DNA of 64,000 bases from positions 33,545,870 through 33,609,869 of the forward strand of contig CM066317.1 in the NCBI GenBank assembly GCA_033807775.1, written 5' to 3'. Position 1 is the first letter of the stretch. Every line of letters begins with the position of its first letter. The notes under the pieces were generated by a model that was not told the DNA's origin, made no database searches, and saw only the letters and a list, made by a program, of their open reading frames with translations. The position numbers and the translations under genes are program-made. Source of the stretch: Saussurea involucrata. Lineage: Eukaryota > Streptophyta > Magnoliopsida > Asterales > Asteraceae. Shown piece by piece: positions 43,142 to 56,034 of the stretch.

Positions 43142-44443
43142 TTAGCAGGCAGACCCTTTCCCTTTCTGACTAGTCTTTCGTTTCTTTCCTTTTCTCTCTT
43201 GTATTTTTTTTGTATCTTTCAGCCCGGTCAGAATCATATTTGGATCTTCCCGGTTTTGAAGAAAATCGGCCTGAGGAAGAAGTTCTGGGTTTTTCAAAAC
43301 GTTTACTTCTACACTCAGAAGAAAAATGACCATTTTTACCACAGTTAAAATATTCCTCATTAGATTTGTCTGAGGAGGAGTGTTTGGAGAGAGAGAAAAG
43401 GAGGGTTTTCGACTAAACTTAGATTTTTCAGAAGAAAAGTGAGATATGGATTTAGAATACCCATCCATCCTGGCCATTCCATCTGATAATTTGTCAACAG
43501 AAGTTTCCTCACATTCATCATCAACATCACTAAGATATGCTTCTAAATGCTCATTGGGATCTCCTTGACTATCATGGTCAGAGTCAGATGGGTAGGTGAT
43601 TCTTGGAGTACACATAGTTCTTTTGGAAGAGTCACTTAAGAGAGCTATAGAAGAGCCCTTTATATCTGTGATGATAGACTTCCTTTGCAGCTTAGTCTGC
43701 TCATAGTTGAAGAGAGTTCCATAAAGAGCAGTGAGAGGCATGTGATCAAGATCCTTGGTTGTCTTTATACAAGTACAAATGTTTTCTCAAAAATCAGGAA
43801 GACAATCCATAAACTTGCATAGGACTTCCTCATTATCATACATGCGACCCAACAGTTTAAGATCATTAAGAAGACTGTTAAAGCGATTATAGTAGCCTAA
43901 AAGAGATTCTCCTTTCTCATAAGAGACGAGTTCATATTTTCTAACAAGAGCAATTTTTCTGCTCTTTTTCACTTCAGACGTACCTTCATAGAGAACACAC
44001 AGAGTGGACCACATTTCCTTAGCAGTAGAAAGGTTTACAAGAGAATGATAAACCTTATCAGGCAAAGAGAGGGCAATGATGGCTCTGACTTTAGTGTCAA
44101 GAGCTACAAGACGTTTATCTTTATCATTGTATTTACTGGGGTCCTTTACAATGTATCTCCCAGTAGCAGGTGTTCGTTCTTCCTCATCAGAAGAAGACTC
44201 ATCACCATCCTCGTGTTTATTTTTGGCATTAAAACGATCCCAAACTCTAGGGACAAGAGGTCCTTCATGGAGTATGGTAGGATATCTGCTGTCAACTCCT
44301 TCTAGGAAGAGCATCATACGACTTTTCCACAAAGAGAAGTTATTGGGGTTAAACTTTGGTGGTTTGGCTATGGAGCCATTATCGTATGATCCAGCAATAG
44401 AGTTTTGAGAAGAAACATTTTTTAAGGAAGAAGATGAAGCCAT
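43142..44443 (-). pseudogene. gag: Element E gag, frameshifted
   Basis: ATG at 44443. The first 218 codons have the copia Gag N-terminus (KPPKFNPNNFSLWKSRMMLFLEGVD) and UBN2 (MWSTLCVLYEGTSEV). A stop follows at ~43787 and the frame resumes at 43741 (LTALYGTLFNYEQ). The zinc knuckle (FNCGKNGHFSSEC, ~43350-43310) is in another frame. Close in architecture to the Gag of D. Confidence 0.8.
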
Positions 44444-44475
44444 TGCAGATCAAGTTTATTAGATTAAACTGACCT

Positions 44476-44487
44476 GCTCTGATACCA
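44476..44487 (-). promoter_or_regulatory. Element E primer binding site (initiator Met tRNA)
   Basis: Plus-strand GCTCTGATACCA, two bases from the right LTR. Confidence 0.9.
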
Positions 44488-44489
44488 CT

Positions 44490-45565
44490 TGTTGGTCCCA
44501 GCTATGGATTAGCAATGGTAAACAAGTATTGTAGAAGGGGGGGTTGAATACAATACACAAAATTTTCACTTAATTTAATTCTTTTATTGAAAACTTCAAA
44601 TAAGAATTACACATAGAAAACTTAAAGATTGTTGCGGAACAGAACAGATAAATCAGTTCAAACAATCTTACACACAGACACACAGAGAATAAGAACAATT
44701 GTAAAACACTAAGAAAACAATTATCTTCTTGAGAGAGAGAGATGCCAGCACTTGAAAGCTTGAGAGTTGTGTAAACTGGTTAGTTGCAAGGTTGAAGATG
44801 ATCTCCTTTTATAGTGCCTCATGCATTAAATGCAATGGACACTTGTCAAGGAGAGCTTGGAAGGCAGGATGGAAGCAGTCTTCTGAAAAGTACTGGGATG
44901 TACTTTTGTCTTTGCTCTCATTTGTCCTGAAGCGTTGACCTGCTTGTTGAAGCTGAAGTTTCTTGAAAGAGATAAGAAATCCAAAGAACCTTTTTCTGAT
45001 CTTCGGATGATGTCTCTATCAATGCAAGATATTCTGAATATATTCTGCAGATAAAGTGGAATATACCTGTTTGAAATTTCTTTTCCGAAGACTTCTTTGC
45101 CGAAGATAGGCCTAACATGTTTTCAAGGATTTTGCCTAACATGTTATCTTCTTCAAAGATCTTGCCGAAGATATGCCTAACATGTCTTCAAGGATTTTGC
45201 CTAACATGTTATCTTCTTCAAAGATCTTGCCGAAGATATCCCTAACATGTCTTCAAGGATTTTGCCTAACATGTTATCTTCTTCAAAGATCTTGCCGAAG
45301 ATATCCCTAACATGTCTTCAAGGATTTTGCCTAACATGTTATCTTCTTCAAAGATCTTGCCTAACATTTCATCTTCCAACATGTCTTCAAAAACTTCAAG
45401 TGAACTGGCTAAGACTTTAGGAAGTCTTCAAGTAGCAGCTTAATCTTTGGTTGAGAAGTCTATCTTCAATCCGCTTTGAAGATATACTTCTACTTTGTTT
45501 CTTCAGTTGATCTTCGACTTCACCGAACATTTTTATACAATTAAACTGTTTGAACCTAACAATTA
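44490..45565 (-). repeat. Element E 5' LTR, truncated at its outer end
   Basis: Matches the left LTR from TGTTGGTCCC to GAACCTAACAATTA, then stops; the terminal sequence ending GACCCAACA is missing. Four 65-bp repeats (45100-45360) against three in the other LTR, plus a small insertion near 45080. The break joins it directly to a fragment of a Harbinger-like element. Confidence 0.85.
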
Positions 45566-45710
45566 AAATGTTTAAATTGATATTTCTTTTTTGTAATTAT
45601 AAATCATTTATTCAACGGTTTTATCAAACAATTGTTTTATTCATATAAAAATAAAGATTAGGGTAAAATGGTCATTTCTGACATTTTTATTCAACACAAC
45701 AACCAAAAAA
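45566..45710 (+). mobile_element. Fragment of the 51166-52150 element family, left of the LINE
   Basis: From ~45583 the sequence aligns with 51935-52050 (AATTATAA.TCATTTATTCAA ... AAAATGGTCATTTCTGACAT ... CACAACAACC). It continues after the LINE at 51109-51165, ending AAGTCTTA. Its final ~24 bp (AACAGC...AGCCCC) are absent. Confidence 0.7.
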
Positions 45711-46639
45711 CTGGGTGGAAGCACGAAAAAATTGGCTTGAGTTAGAAAGGAAGAAACGAGAGATGTTGAAACAGAAGGCAAAGGTGAGATGGAATGTGGG
45801 AGGGGATGAAAATACAAAACTTTTCCATGCGGCGGTAAAGTATCGGGAAAGAAAAAATCTACTACGCGGTATGTGTATCGATTCCATGTGGAGGGAAGAC
45901 CCGGATAGGATTAAGGATCATGTTTTCAATTTTTTCAAAACGAAATTCTCATCAGTGCGAAAAACAGGGTATCCCTTGTTAGTGGGAAGTTCAAAAGGTT
46001 GAATAGTGAAGAGGCGACGGAACTGGAAAAGCCATTCTCGGAGGAAGAAACATGGACGACAATCAAAGAACGTGGAAGCGACAAAGCGCCGGGTCCGGAT
46101 GGTTTTTCATTCGGCTTTGTGAAAACTGTAACATCCTGAATTTTCAATAATATTATTTTAATGAGAATTGTGATCTATTTGTATTTTGGTTAAGACCTTG
46201 AATTATGTTGTAATTTTATAATTCAATAAGGTTAAAATATAAGGGATTAAGGTTTGGTGTCAATTGTGGAGAGAGAGAAAGGCATAGAGAAAAGAGAGAA
46301 AAGAAGAAAAAGGAAGAAAAGCAAAGGGATCATCAAATTGGTAAGGAATTTGTGATGGTTGCTGATAAAATCTGTTGTAGTTATATGATTGTAAACGAAT
46401 CTGTGTAATGGACTGATTTTCAGAATCATAAACAGCAGATTTGGGCTTCAGATTTGTGCAGGAAATGGGTTTTGCAACAAAAAGGTGAGTTCATTTGTTG
46501 TTTGTACAAATCAGTGTTTTCCTGTTAAATTAAACCTTGTAATAGCTGTATAAACTGGTTATGAACTGTATGGGATGGTCTGGAATGAGCTGAATCAAAC
46601 AGACATCGAATTAGATTGGATTTTAGGCTGCAGTTCGAA

Positions 46640-46960
46640 GGTTTCCGGATGAAACGTCGTATCCGGAAACCCTGGTGATGAATGTTTCCGGACGCGATAA
46701 GTATCCGGTAAGTATTAAGTTTATTATAAGTATCCGGATGGAATTAGTTACCGGATGGTATCCGGATGGCTTTAGTGTCCGAATGATGTCCGAGTTTGAA
46801 TAATATCCGGAAAGTAGGAATTGACCGGAAAGTAAGTATTATGCGGAAAGTTGTGAGGTCCGGATTGTTTATGTATCCGGTAAAGTATTGTTATCTGGAA
46901 AGTCCATTTATCCGGATAGTTTAGAAGTATCCGGAAACCCCTGTTGTCCGGACACTTTTT
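46640..46960. repeat. ATCCGGA-rich cluster in the solo LTR
   Basis: About 14 CCGG cores in ~320 bp, mostly as TATCCGGAWR or TATCCGGTAA, irregularly spaced. Followed at ~47030-47100 by a C/G-rich patch (GGGGCGCTGCCCCC). Confidence 0.75.
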
Positions 46961-47238
46961 GAGAAATTAAAAATGTTAGGTTCTGATGGCTGGATGTTTT
47001 GTCTGGTTAAGTTTCTAAAAAATTTCTAGGGGCGCTGCCCCCAGACCCCGCAAGGGCGTTGCCCCTTGACCCCATCCACTAACCGGGTAGCGGAACCCCC
47101 GTGCTAAGTCGCCGAAGGGGGGGCATTTGAGGATGAAAATGCGATAGATTATCAAGTATTCTTAGAGTTAAGAATATGATATGAGATGTGGTGTGATATG
47201 TTGTTATGCTTATACGTTAGTAAAGTGTAATGGATCCA

Positions 47239-47600
47239 TAGACACTAATGGTTATGTACACGTGGAATAGATGAAGTTAGTCATTATTCTGATGTGTGTA
47301 GTACTAATGGTTATGTACACGTGGAATATATGAAGTTAGTCATTATTCTGATGCGTGTAGTACTAATGGTTATGTACACGTGGAATAGATGAAGTTAGTC
47401 ATTATTCTGATGTGTGTAGTACTAATGGTTATGTACATGTGGAATAGATGAAGTTAGTCATTATTCGGATGTGTGTAGTACTAATGGTTATGTACACGTG
47501 GAATTGATGAAGTTAGTCATTATTCTGATGTGTGTGGTACTAATGGTTATGTACACGTGGAATAGATGAAGTTAGTCATTATTCTGATGTGTGTGAGAAA
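47239..47600. repeat. 59-bp minisatellite, six copies, in the solo LTR
   Basis: The word GTTATGTACA(C/T)G starts at 47251, 47310, 47369, 47428, 47487 and 47546: a constant 59-bp period. A second pair of ~120-bp direct repeats follows (47687 and ~47780, GGGCATGTGTATATTGCGATTTC...). Confidence 0.92.
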
Positions 47601-50600
47601 CCCTGGAATAAACGTAATTCCCGGTTTCTAAGGAAGAAGAGGGATTGACATATGTAATTGTAATCTCTACTTCCTTTCCTAAGAAATGGGCATGTGTATA
47701 TTGCGATTTCTTAGGTGGGAGCATCAATCTAGAATCTGAGAAAGATTCGTAGTGTGGCTCTGGAATAGGATATGAATGGAAATGGGCATGTGTATATTGC
47801 GATTTCTGGAATAAGAGTATTAATCTAGAATCAGTGAAGATTCGTAGTGTGGCTCTAAGACATGATATGATGATGGAATGTGTGTCAGTTATAGTCATGG
47901 GATTGGATGAAAATCGTGTTAACGGAATAGAGTTACACGTATGGTAAGAAAAAGGGTAATCAGGTTTGATATAACTTGTTTACATTGATTTTGCAAATAT
48001 TATTATGGAAACGAATGTTCTCACTAGGCGTTGGCCTAATCGTTTCAAATGATGTTTTCTTACCAGGTACCGGCTCGGGAAAATAAAAGGTTGTGGGACG
48101 AGCGTTTTGGAATAGCAAGGAAGTCAATTAACAGAAGGAGATTTTGAGGGATTGCTTAGATAACTTAGTAAATCTGATTATAGTGACATAATTAGATTAA
48201 TAAGTTATTTGTAGAATCCTGTATCTGTAAATGTACTCTTGATGATTAATTCACTTGCTATTTTTTTGTAAGTTTGAAGTTTATATTATCATAACTTGTG
48301 GAAAAATTGAGGTTCAATTTAGCCCGGAATTTGGGCGTTACAAAAAGGTATTGGAACATAATCAAAGATGATCTTATGAGTGCAGTTCGGTTGTTTTGGG
48401 ATAATGAGAATATGAACGGTGGTTGTAACGCGTCTTTCTTGACTTTAATTCCGAAAGTTAAGAATCCATCCGATCTTGAAGACTACCGTCCGATATGTTT
48501 AATTGGCGTATTTTATAAAATAATTACAAAAACGTTGGCAACAAGATTGAAAGGAGTGATGGGCAATCTTATTAGTAAAGTTTAAACCGCCTTTGTCAAA
48601 GGTAGGTCCATCCTTGACGGAGTCCTCATATCAAATGAGGTGATCGATGTGGTCCGAAAAGAAAAGAGAAGAGGATTGGTGTTCAAGGTTGATTTTGAGA
48701 AAGCTTACGATAGCGTGGATTGGGGCTTTCTATTAGAAGTCATGAAGGAAATGGGTTTTGGTAAGAAATGGTGTGGGTAGATCAAAGCTTGTCTCATGTC
48801 GTCGACGGTCTCGGTTTTGCTAAATGGTACACTCAGGAAGGAATTTAAGTCGGAGAAAGGGTTGCGGCAAGGGGACCCGATGGCCCCTTTCCTATTTTTG
48901 ATTGTAGCCGAATGTCTTCATGTGTTAGTAGAGGAAGCAAAGAAGAAAGTATTATACGAAGGAATCCATGTGGGAGATGGGATGTCGATATCGCACCTAC
49001 AATACGCGGACGACGTAGTTTTTTTCGGGAAGTGGAATCTCAATAATCTTAAGAATTTGCTGAAAATTCTTAAGTGTTTCAACGAACTCTCGGGGTTGAA
49101 AGCCAACGTCAAAAAGAGAAAAATATACGGAGTAGGAGTGCCCGAGTCGGAGGTGCGATCGTGGGCGACGGGTTTAGGACGTGGATTCGATTCGTTTCCT
49201 TTCACGTACTAGGATTACCGGTGGGTGCAAACCTAAGAAGAGTGGAGACGTGGAAACCGGTCGTCGTAAAGGTTAAAAGTAGGCTGGCCTCATGGAAATC
49301 AAAGCTTATCTCGTTTGGCGGTAGATGGACTTTGATGCGTTCGGTACTTGGTAGCTTATCACTATACTTTATGTTGTTGTTTCGGGCCCCGAAAGGGGTT
49401 TTAAAATCCTTGGAAAGTGAGAGATGCCGCTTTTTTTTGGGGGGGGGGGGAGGGGGTGGGGACGAGAATCTTGGCAAAAGAGGGTTGCCATGGGTTAAAT
49501 GGGATAGGATCATGGGGAGTTTTCAGAATGGTGGTTTGAATGTGGGTAGCTTAAATAGTTCAAATTTAGGCTTGCTTTGTAAATGGTGGTGGAGATTTCA
49601 TTGTGAGAAAGAGGCCTTGTGGGTAAGGGTCATTGAAAGCATTTATGGGAAGGAGGGTAGATTGAGAGGTGTCACAAGGGGGGGAGGTAGGAAATAAGTG
49701 TGGGAGAACATCATTAAAGCGGGCCGAGAGGTGGAGGTGTTGGGTATAGATTTTTCGTCGACTTTTGGTAAGGTAGTAGGTAATGGTAGTGAGACTCGTT
49801 TTTGGGATGAAAAATGGGTGGGGAACTTTACTTTTAAATCGGAGTATCCAAGGCTATTTCAATTGGACATGGCGATGCTCCAATTTCGGACAAAGGGACT
49901 TGGGAGGTCGATGGTTGGAAATGTAAGTGGGGGTGGAGGAGGGAGCCGAGAGGGAGGGAAATGGGAGAACTATAAGGCTTAGAGCGAACACTCTTAGATC
50001 ATGTGCCGGTAAGAGATAGGAAGGATCGAGTGGTGTGGAGCTTAGACCCGAAAGGGTACTTTGAGGTGAAAAGCTTGAGGAATTTAATTCGCGACAAAGA
50101 ATGTGTGGTTGCAGGTACGGCACCGAGCACAATCTGGAACAAATCAGTCCCAAAAAAGGTATGTATCTTCGCTTGGAGGGCACGCTTGGGAAGACTTCCG
50201 TGTAGAGTAAACTTGGATGTGATGGGGTTAGACTTACACTCGGTCCTATGCCCAAGATGTGATGCGGCCGAAGAATCGGTGGAACATGCACTTTTACGGT
50301 GTGAAGACGTTTTTAAAAGCTGTCAACTCATGGGGAAATGGTGGCGAATCAATCTCGAGAACGTAAGAACTTTAAACGATCTAATGGCGGCTGGAAACCA
50401 ATTCGGAGAAGGGACGAGGAAAGCGAAGTTGTGGATTGGAACGACTTGGTCGTTCTTGTATCTCAATTGGTCAAGCAGAAACGACAAAATCTATAGAGGC
50501 GAGAACAGGAGGATCGATGAGCAATTCTACGAATTTCAGCGGAAAGCCTACGAGTGGATTACGCATAGGGACCGACACGTAAGGGCGGACTGGAATGCTT

Positions 50601-51165
50601 GGCTCTTGGATCCTACGCTGGTGTGCAACGATTAAAAATGCCGACATATGTCGTTTGGTAATGCTTCTGGTATTGGGTTTCGGAGGTACTTTGGTCTCTG
50701 CTCGTTCCAGTGTCGAATACAAGTTTGTCTGTGTTGCGTCTGTCCAGATCCAGTGTAGTTGGGGTTGTCCAGATTAAGCCACAGTATGCGGCTTTCCATT
50801 TGATTCGCTGCTGTTTGGTTAAGGTTGTTGCTGCTTCACTTGGGTCGTCCAGATTCAGCTGTTTGCTTGGGGCTGTCCTTTTAAGCCGCAAGTAGCAGCT
50901 GTCCATATCTGGTGGTTGGTTTCAGTTGGTGATTTTTAATGGTCGTTGTTAGTCTCCTGCAGGTTTGCTCCTTGCAAACCGATAGGAGCTGTTGCTTTTT
51001 GGTTTAGATTTGGTTTGTGTCCTTCTATGGTGCTTATTTTCTTTACTTGTATTGTGGCTTGATTATTGGGTTGATAATAATATTCCCCTGTTGCCTTTCA
51101 AAAAAAAACAACCAAAAAATAACTTATTTATTAACACACAAATAACTATATACATACAAGTCTTA

Positions 51166-52150
51166 GGGGCTGTTCGGTAGCGGCTTAATAGGCTGTCCAG
51201 GAGATATGGCTGATTCGCTCAGCCATATCTACCCGTTCGGTAGCGGCTTAACGTGGAAAAACTTGGCTGACCGAATCAGCTAGGAAAGATGTGTCCTTAC
51301 CACTCAGCTATTTTATTTCCACTTTTACCCCTCTCTCATCCAACCACTTTAACCCTAAAATCTTATAACCCACAGCCTCCCTCCTCACTTCAACAAACCA
51401 TCGCCACCACCACCTGCTCGCCACCACCACCTCGCCACCACCTGCTCGTCACAACCTCGCCACTCCGACGCTTCTCCATCTTCATTTTCAGTCGATTTGC
51501 AACTGGGTTTCTCCATCGATGAACAACTGGGTGTCTCCATCGATCAACAACTATTTCGAAATCAGAAGAAGTAGAAGAAAAAGAAGAAGCAGATCCATTA
51601 GTGAACCCTCCCTCATATGTTCTTCATCTTCTGGGTTTCCTCGTTGATTTTCCTTCTGATTCTTATTTCTTAAAAACCTCACCTTATGGGTTTCCTCACG
51701 TGTTGTTCATATTCTGGTTTCCTCCTTAAGCTTTCTATTTAGGATTTAGAAATTTAGGATTTTGTTATTTTAGGGCTCACAGGTTTTGTTTTGTTCTTTT
51801 ATTTGATTTTATTATTGTATTACATTATCGAGGTTTTTGTTATTGTTTAATGACTTTAATCTACATTTTGTGTAATAATTGTATTATACAAACATTATAA
51901 ATTATTTTATTATTGTATTACATTAGTATTTTTTTAATAATTATAAGTCATTTATTCAATATTTTTAACAAACAGTTTATTTATATAAGCAAAAATAAAG
52001 ACTGGGGGCAAAATGGTCATTTCTGACATTCTGACTATTTATTCAGCACAACAACCGAACACCAACATATCTGTTAACACTCAGACAACCAAATCCACTA
52101 AGACAGCCATATCCATTCAGGTCTTAACAGCAAACGAACCGAACAGCCCC
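51166..52150. mobile_element. Harbinger/Tourist-like non-autonomous DNA transposon (985 bp)
   Basis: Terminal inverted repeat GGGGCTGTTCGGT...ACCGAACAGCCCC, flanked by TTA and TTG (a 3-bp TSD with one change). No transposase. An internal inverted block (GCTGATTCGCTCAGCCATATCT) lies near the left end. The same family is represented by the fragment at 45583-45710 plus 51109-51165. A hAT origin is the alternative. Confidence 0.65.
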
Positions 52151-52308
52151 TTGCTCTAAAAATTATATGGAACCGCTAATTAGCCCCTGTACTGTTTGGA
52201 TTGGGGATGCTGACCTCATCATCATAAACCCCTCTTAAATCCTGTCACCGCACTTGCACATCACCGGCGACCAACTCCTAAACGAACTTCCGACACACAC
52301 ACACAACA

Positions 52309-55300
52309 ATGGTTCTCCGGCTAATCGGACGCATCGGTAGAAGACCAGCATCCATCTTGTCTACACACTCTTCTTATCGTCGCATAACCCTAGTTCAACA
52401 TCTTTCTTCCCATCGATCTCCAATTGAACACAACTATCCTCAACAATCGAGAGGCTACGTATCAGAGATGCGAAAATCAGCTTTCGAAGACCGGATACGT
52501 AGACTCATCCGCAACGATATCCAATACGAACTCGATCGATCTCCACTAACTCAGGTACTCAGGCCTCCCTGATTTCCCCCTTTTCGTCTTCTAGTGAAGA
52601 CCGGTCCTGTTGTTCCACATACAAGTCCTGCCAAACATGGAATAGTGATCCCTGTCATGTCCTATCCGGTGTACCAAACGCACCCTAAATAGAACAAGCA
52701 AAAACAAGCTACACTTTGATTTGTGTTTTCAATAGGTACCTTTCAACTTCAAATATAATCTCAATCTTAAACGTTTCCGTAGTAGTGGTATCACATACAC
52801 AAATATATTTCATCAACTGTTGTTCTTCAAACAAGTACCAAATACACATGGCATATAGCAGCCTTAGGCATGTAGAAATTTGTGTTTTCATTTACTGTTA
52901 TATATGTCTCTTTGAGTATTTGTTATGATTGTGGTAAATTTGATTGATTCAAGTTAAATATAGCATATAGTATATATTGTCATAGCAGCAAGCAGTATTT
53001 ATTGTTTGTTTCCACCATTTGCAGCAGCAAAGCACATATGTACATAGCAGTAGTAAGGCAGTACCACTATTTATTTTCTCAGCTGCTGGTTGCTTACACC
53101 ATCATCTATTGTTCTACAACAAAAAGCACATACACACAGCATGTAGCAGCTTCATCATAGGTAACACTAACCACAGTAGTAAACTTCAAGGTTAAGAAAC
53201 ATAAGAAACCAAACCCAATATATCCCACCTGGAGGTGGGGTTTAGAGGTGGGATGTATCAGGCCTGTACTCGTAGAGTGACTGTTTCTATGAAGACCCTC
53301 TGCTTGTGAAAAAAGTATGAGAAGAAGAAAGCTTGCCCACAAAGGTAAGAAATACATATATCAACATACATGGAACACAGTAGCAGCTGTAGTAATGCCG
53401 TAAGAGTAGTAACGCATATTTTTGTTCACAGATTTATTTCTAAAGTATGGCAACTAAGTCAGATGCTCACGTGAATGACTTGCAGACGATGGTTAACACT
53501 GTAATATGCTATTCTCCCATGTGTTTGATTTTGTCTAGGGTAATTTAGTTGTTTTCACCCTAAGGTCTTGTTAATTGTTATGACATGTTTGATTATTCTT
53601 TATTTGTGCACTTCATTTTTAGTTATATGTAGTAATCTAGTAGATGCCTTGGCTTGGTTTATATGTAAATGTTTCTTTTATGTGTATCTATGAAGTGACC
53701 ATGAACCTACAAAAATGTTTCTTTTACATATGTTTTTTTTTCTTTTCAAAATAATATTATGTATATATCACCAAGGTTGAGGAGAGGCATGGCCTTAGGA
53801 GCAATGGCAAAGCCTAAACCTCGGCAAGTGTGTGTATATATAATATGTCTCTGTCTGTTATATTCATATTGAACATGTAATATGTTTTTACGTGGAAAGT
53901 GTGTGTATTCATATATGTTTCTACCATTACTCAATGATATTGAACAATTTAAATTCATATAAATAGAAAACTAATATATTGAGGGGCCGTTTACTAAATG
54001 CTTACCGGGTAAGCGCTTATCAATATCACTTACCTTGCCGTTTGAGCATAACACGGACCAAGAATCTTGCCCGGTAAGAGGCATAACAAGGACTGAGAGT
54101 CTTACCCGAACAAGGACCGAGAGTCTTACCCGGTAAGTGAGGCAAAAGACCCTTGGTAAGCGCTTACCGAGTTTAAAACGCTTACAAGCAATCCTTTTCG
54201 ATATCCGAAAATGTTACATGATAAGGTAAGTAAGGTAAATTTCTCTTGTTTACCCGGTAATAGTTTGGTAAACGGACCTAGATGTATAGATCTCACAAAA
54301 TTATAAACTCAAAGATAAAACAAAGTTTAAAAGACGTCAAAAAGGACAAAAAATTCAAAACAACGCTCCTTGGTGTGCCATCTCACGCCACACCATGGCA
54401 GCACACCTTAAACAGACACCATGCGGGTTAACGGGGGACGTAGGAGACACACTTTATAGAACACTGTTTATAACAGACAAAAATCAATACATCCAGTTTT
54501 CAATATATCTTTTGGGATGCGCCCTTTTTTGATTGTTTCCTGAAAGCACCTTGAATCATGTGAAGCGGTTTAAATTAGAAGTGTAGATTGTGGTTTACTT
54601 ATTAGTCCGTATTTTGTGTAGCTTGTTCCAAAGTTCAAATCTTTTGCGATTGATGAGAGAACTGGAGAGCAGTGGATTAGATTGAACAAGACATTTGGAG
54701 ACAATGAAGAGATAAAAGTAGAGGTGACTATGTTTCGAGTTTCTGCTACAAAAGATGTCACAGATAACAATCCGGAGCTTTTCATTTCAATGGTGGTTGA
54801 TATCTTTAAGGATGAAGAAAGTGGTATTTTGGAGTTTGTGTGCAATGTGTGGCCCGACAGTGTCGAGATAGAGAAAGTTTTCATGCGTGACCAAGATGGA
54901 ATGACCGGTAAACCTTATTTGGGTCCTCCCTTCAAGTAAGTTCCAATCTTCTTCTTCGTAATTGTCGTAGTTTGTACTTTCAATTCAAGGAATATAAAAA
55001 ATTTGATGTTTATAATTGTGTGGATTCTCTTATTGCCTGTCGTATAATTTTAGATGGAAAATGTTACTCTCTCCGTCTCAAAATAAGTGTCCACAATGTA
55101 ATCACACAGATTTAGAAATGTGTAATTATTACACTAATTAACTAAGGGTGCGTTTGGTACGCAGACAGGATAGGACAGGACAAGGTGGGATAGGACAGGA
55201 TAGGACATAAGGACATAACAGTTGTTCCACGTTTGGTAAGATAGAATTGGACAGAACATAACAGATAACATTGACCGATTTACCCTTACTGAATTTAAAG

Positions 55301-55731
55301 AATGAATAAAATATGAAATAGAAGGTTTATTTGATGTTTTAGAAGATAATTAGATTGTATTTTGAGGTCATATTGGTAAAACATAAGTTTGTTCCAGCTT
55401 GTTCCAGCTTGTTCCATGGGGTGGGGGTGGAACAGGCCTGTTCCAGTTTGTTCCACATAAAAGTCCTGCCAAACGTGGGACAGTGGACCCTGTTCTGTTC
55501 TGTCCTGTCTAGTGTACCAAACGCACCCTAAATGACGATTTTACCTTTAATAATAGAGGGAGTCTATCTCGTAATTAATGGTAGAATTGAAAGGTAGACA
55601 ATTTTGAAAGCGGATACTTATTTTGTGTCAAACTAAAACAGAAACGTGGACACGTATTTTGGGACGGAGGGAGTATTATCTTTATTAAAAATGTCGTAGA
55701 ATGAGATGACCGTTGGTATTCCAATAAGAGA

Positions 55732-55786
<55 letters not shown>

Positions 55787-55993
55787 TGCAAAAGAACAAA
55801 AAACTGAGGAACATCCTGGTAATCGTTCATCTGGACGGTATGCACATGTATATACAAGTAATTTGTAACATGCACACGTGCATAAAAAACAAAATACAAC
55901 TTCAATTACTTGTATTCACATGTGCATATCGTCGAGATGAACGGGGTGTTCTTTAGTTTTTCATTTTTAGGGTTTTTCCCTAAACCTCCCTCC

Positions 55994-56034
<41 letters not shown>

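Larger units (their letters stand above)
39982..45565 (-). mobile_element. Element E: decayed Sirevirus-like copia element, gag only
   Basis: Minus strand. LTRs 39982-41030 and 44490-45565, iMet PBS at 44476-44487, polypurine tract at 41031-41044. The 5' (right) LTR has lost its outermost ~65-70 bp, so no right TSD exists; the left flank is TTTAT. Between gag and the 3' LTR there is ~2.1 kb without pol. It could be a deletion derivative or a non-autonomous family member. Confidence 0.88.
46127..48342 (+). mobile_element. Solo LTR (2216 bp) inside the LINE
   Basis: TGTAACATCC...GGGCGTTACA termini, flanked by AAAAC (46122-46126) and AAAAG (48343-48347), a 5-bp TSD with one mutation; deleting it restores the LINE reading ...GFVKRYWNIIKDD. 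Such termini are typical of Ty3 chromovirus (Tekay-like) LTRs. No PBS, PPT, coding or second LTR, so it is a solo LTR produced by LTR-LTR recombination. Strand is uncertain because both ends are palindromic; plus is assumed. Confidence 0.85.
45711..51108 (+). pseudogene. L1-type LINE, 5'-truncated, inactive, interrupted by a solo LTR
   Basis: Plus strand. Starts in the linker before RT (RWNVGGDENTKLFHA..RKN), then SDKAPGPDGFSFGF (RT start, ~46085-46121), continuing after the solo LTR: FLTLIPKV.NPSDLEDYRPICL, KGRSILDGVLISNEV, FKVDFEKAYDSVDW, GLRQGDPMAPFLF, YADD (LQYADDVVFFG, ~49000), then the zf-RVT C-terminal domain to 50635. Stops replace Gln near 48582 and Trp near 48778, with shifts near 46000, 49130, 49697 and 49980. 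Poly(A) at 51100-51108. A target duplication of CAACCAAAAAA (45700-45710 and 51109-51119) brackets it. The endonuclease ORF and ORF1 are missing. Confidence 0.92.

Noticed and set aside
47239..47600. Regular 59-bp repeats that could suggest a CRISPR array
   Set aside because: The whole 59-bp period is conserved with no variable spacers, and it sits in a plant LTR; it is a minisatellite.
53445..53540. Possible extra exon of the p32-type gene starting ATGGCAACTAAG
   Set aside because: Exon 1 and exon 2 already join in phase 0 with no gap relative to the protein family.
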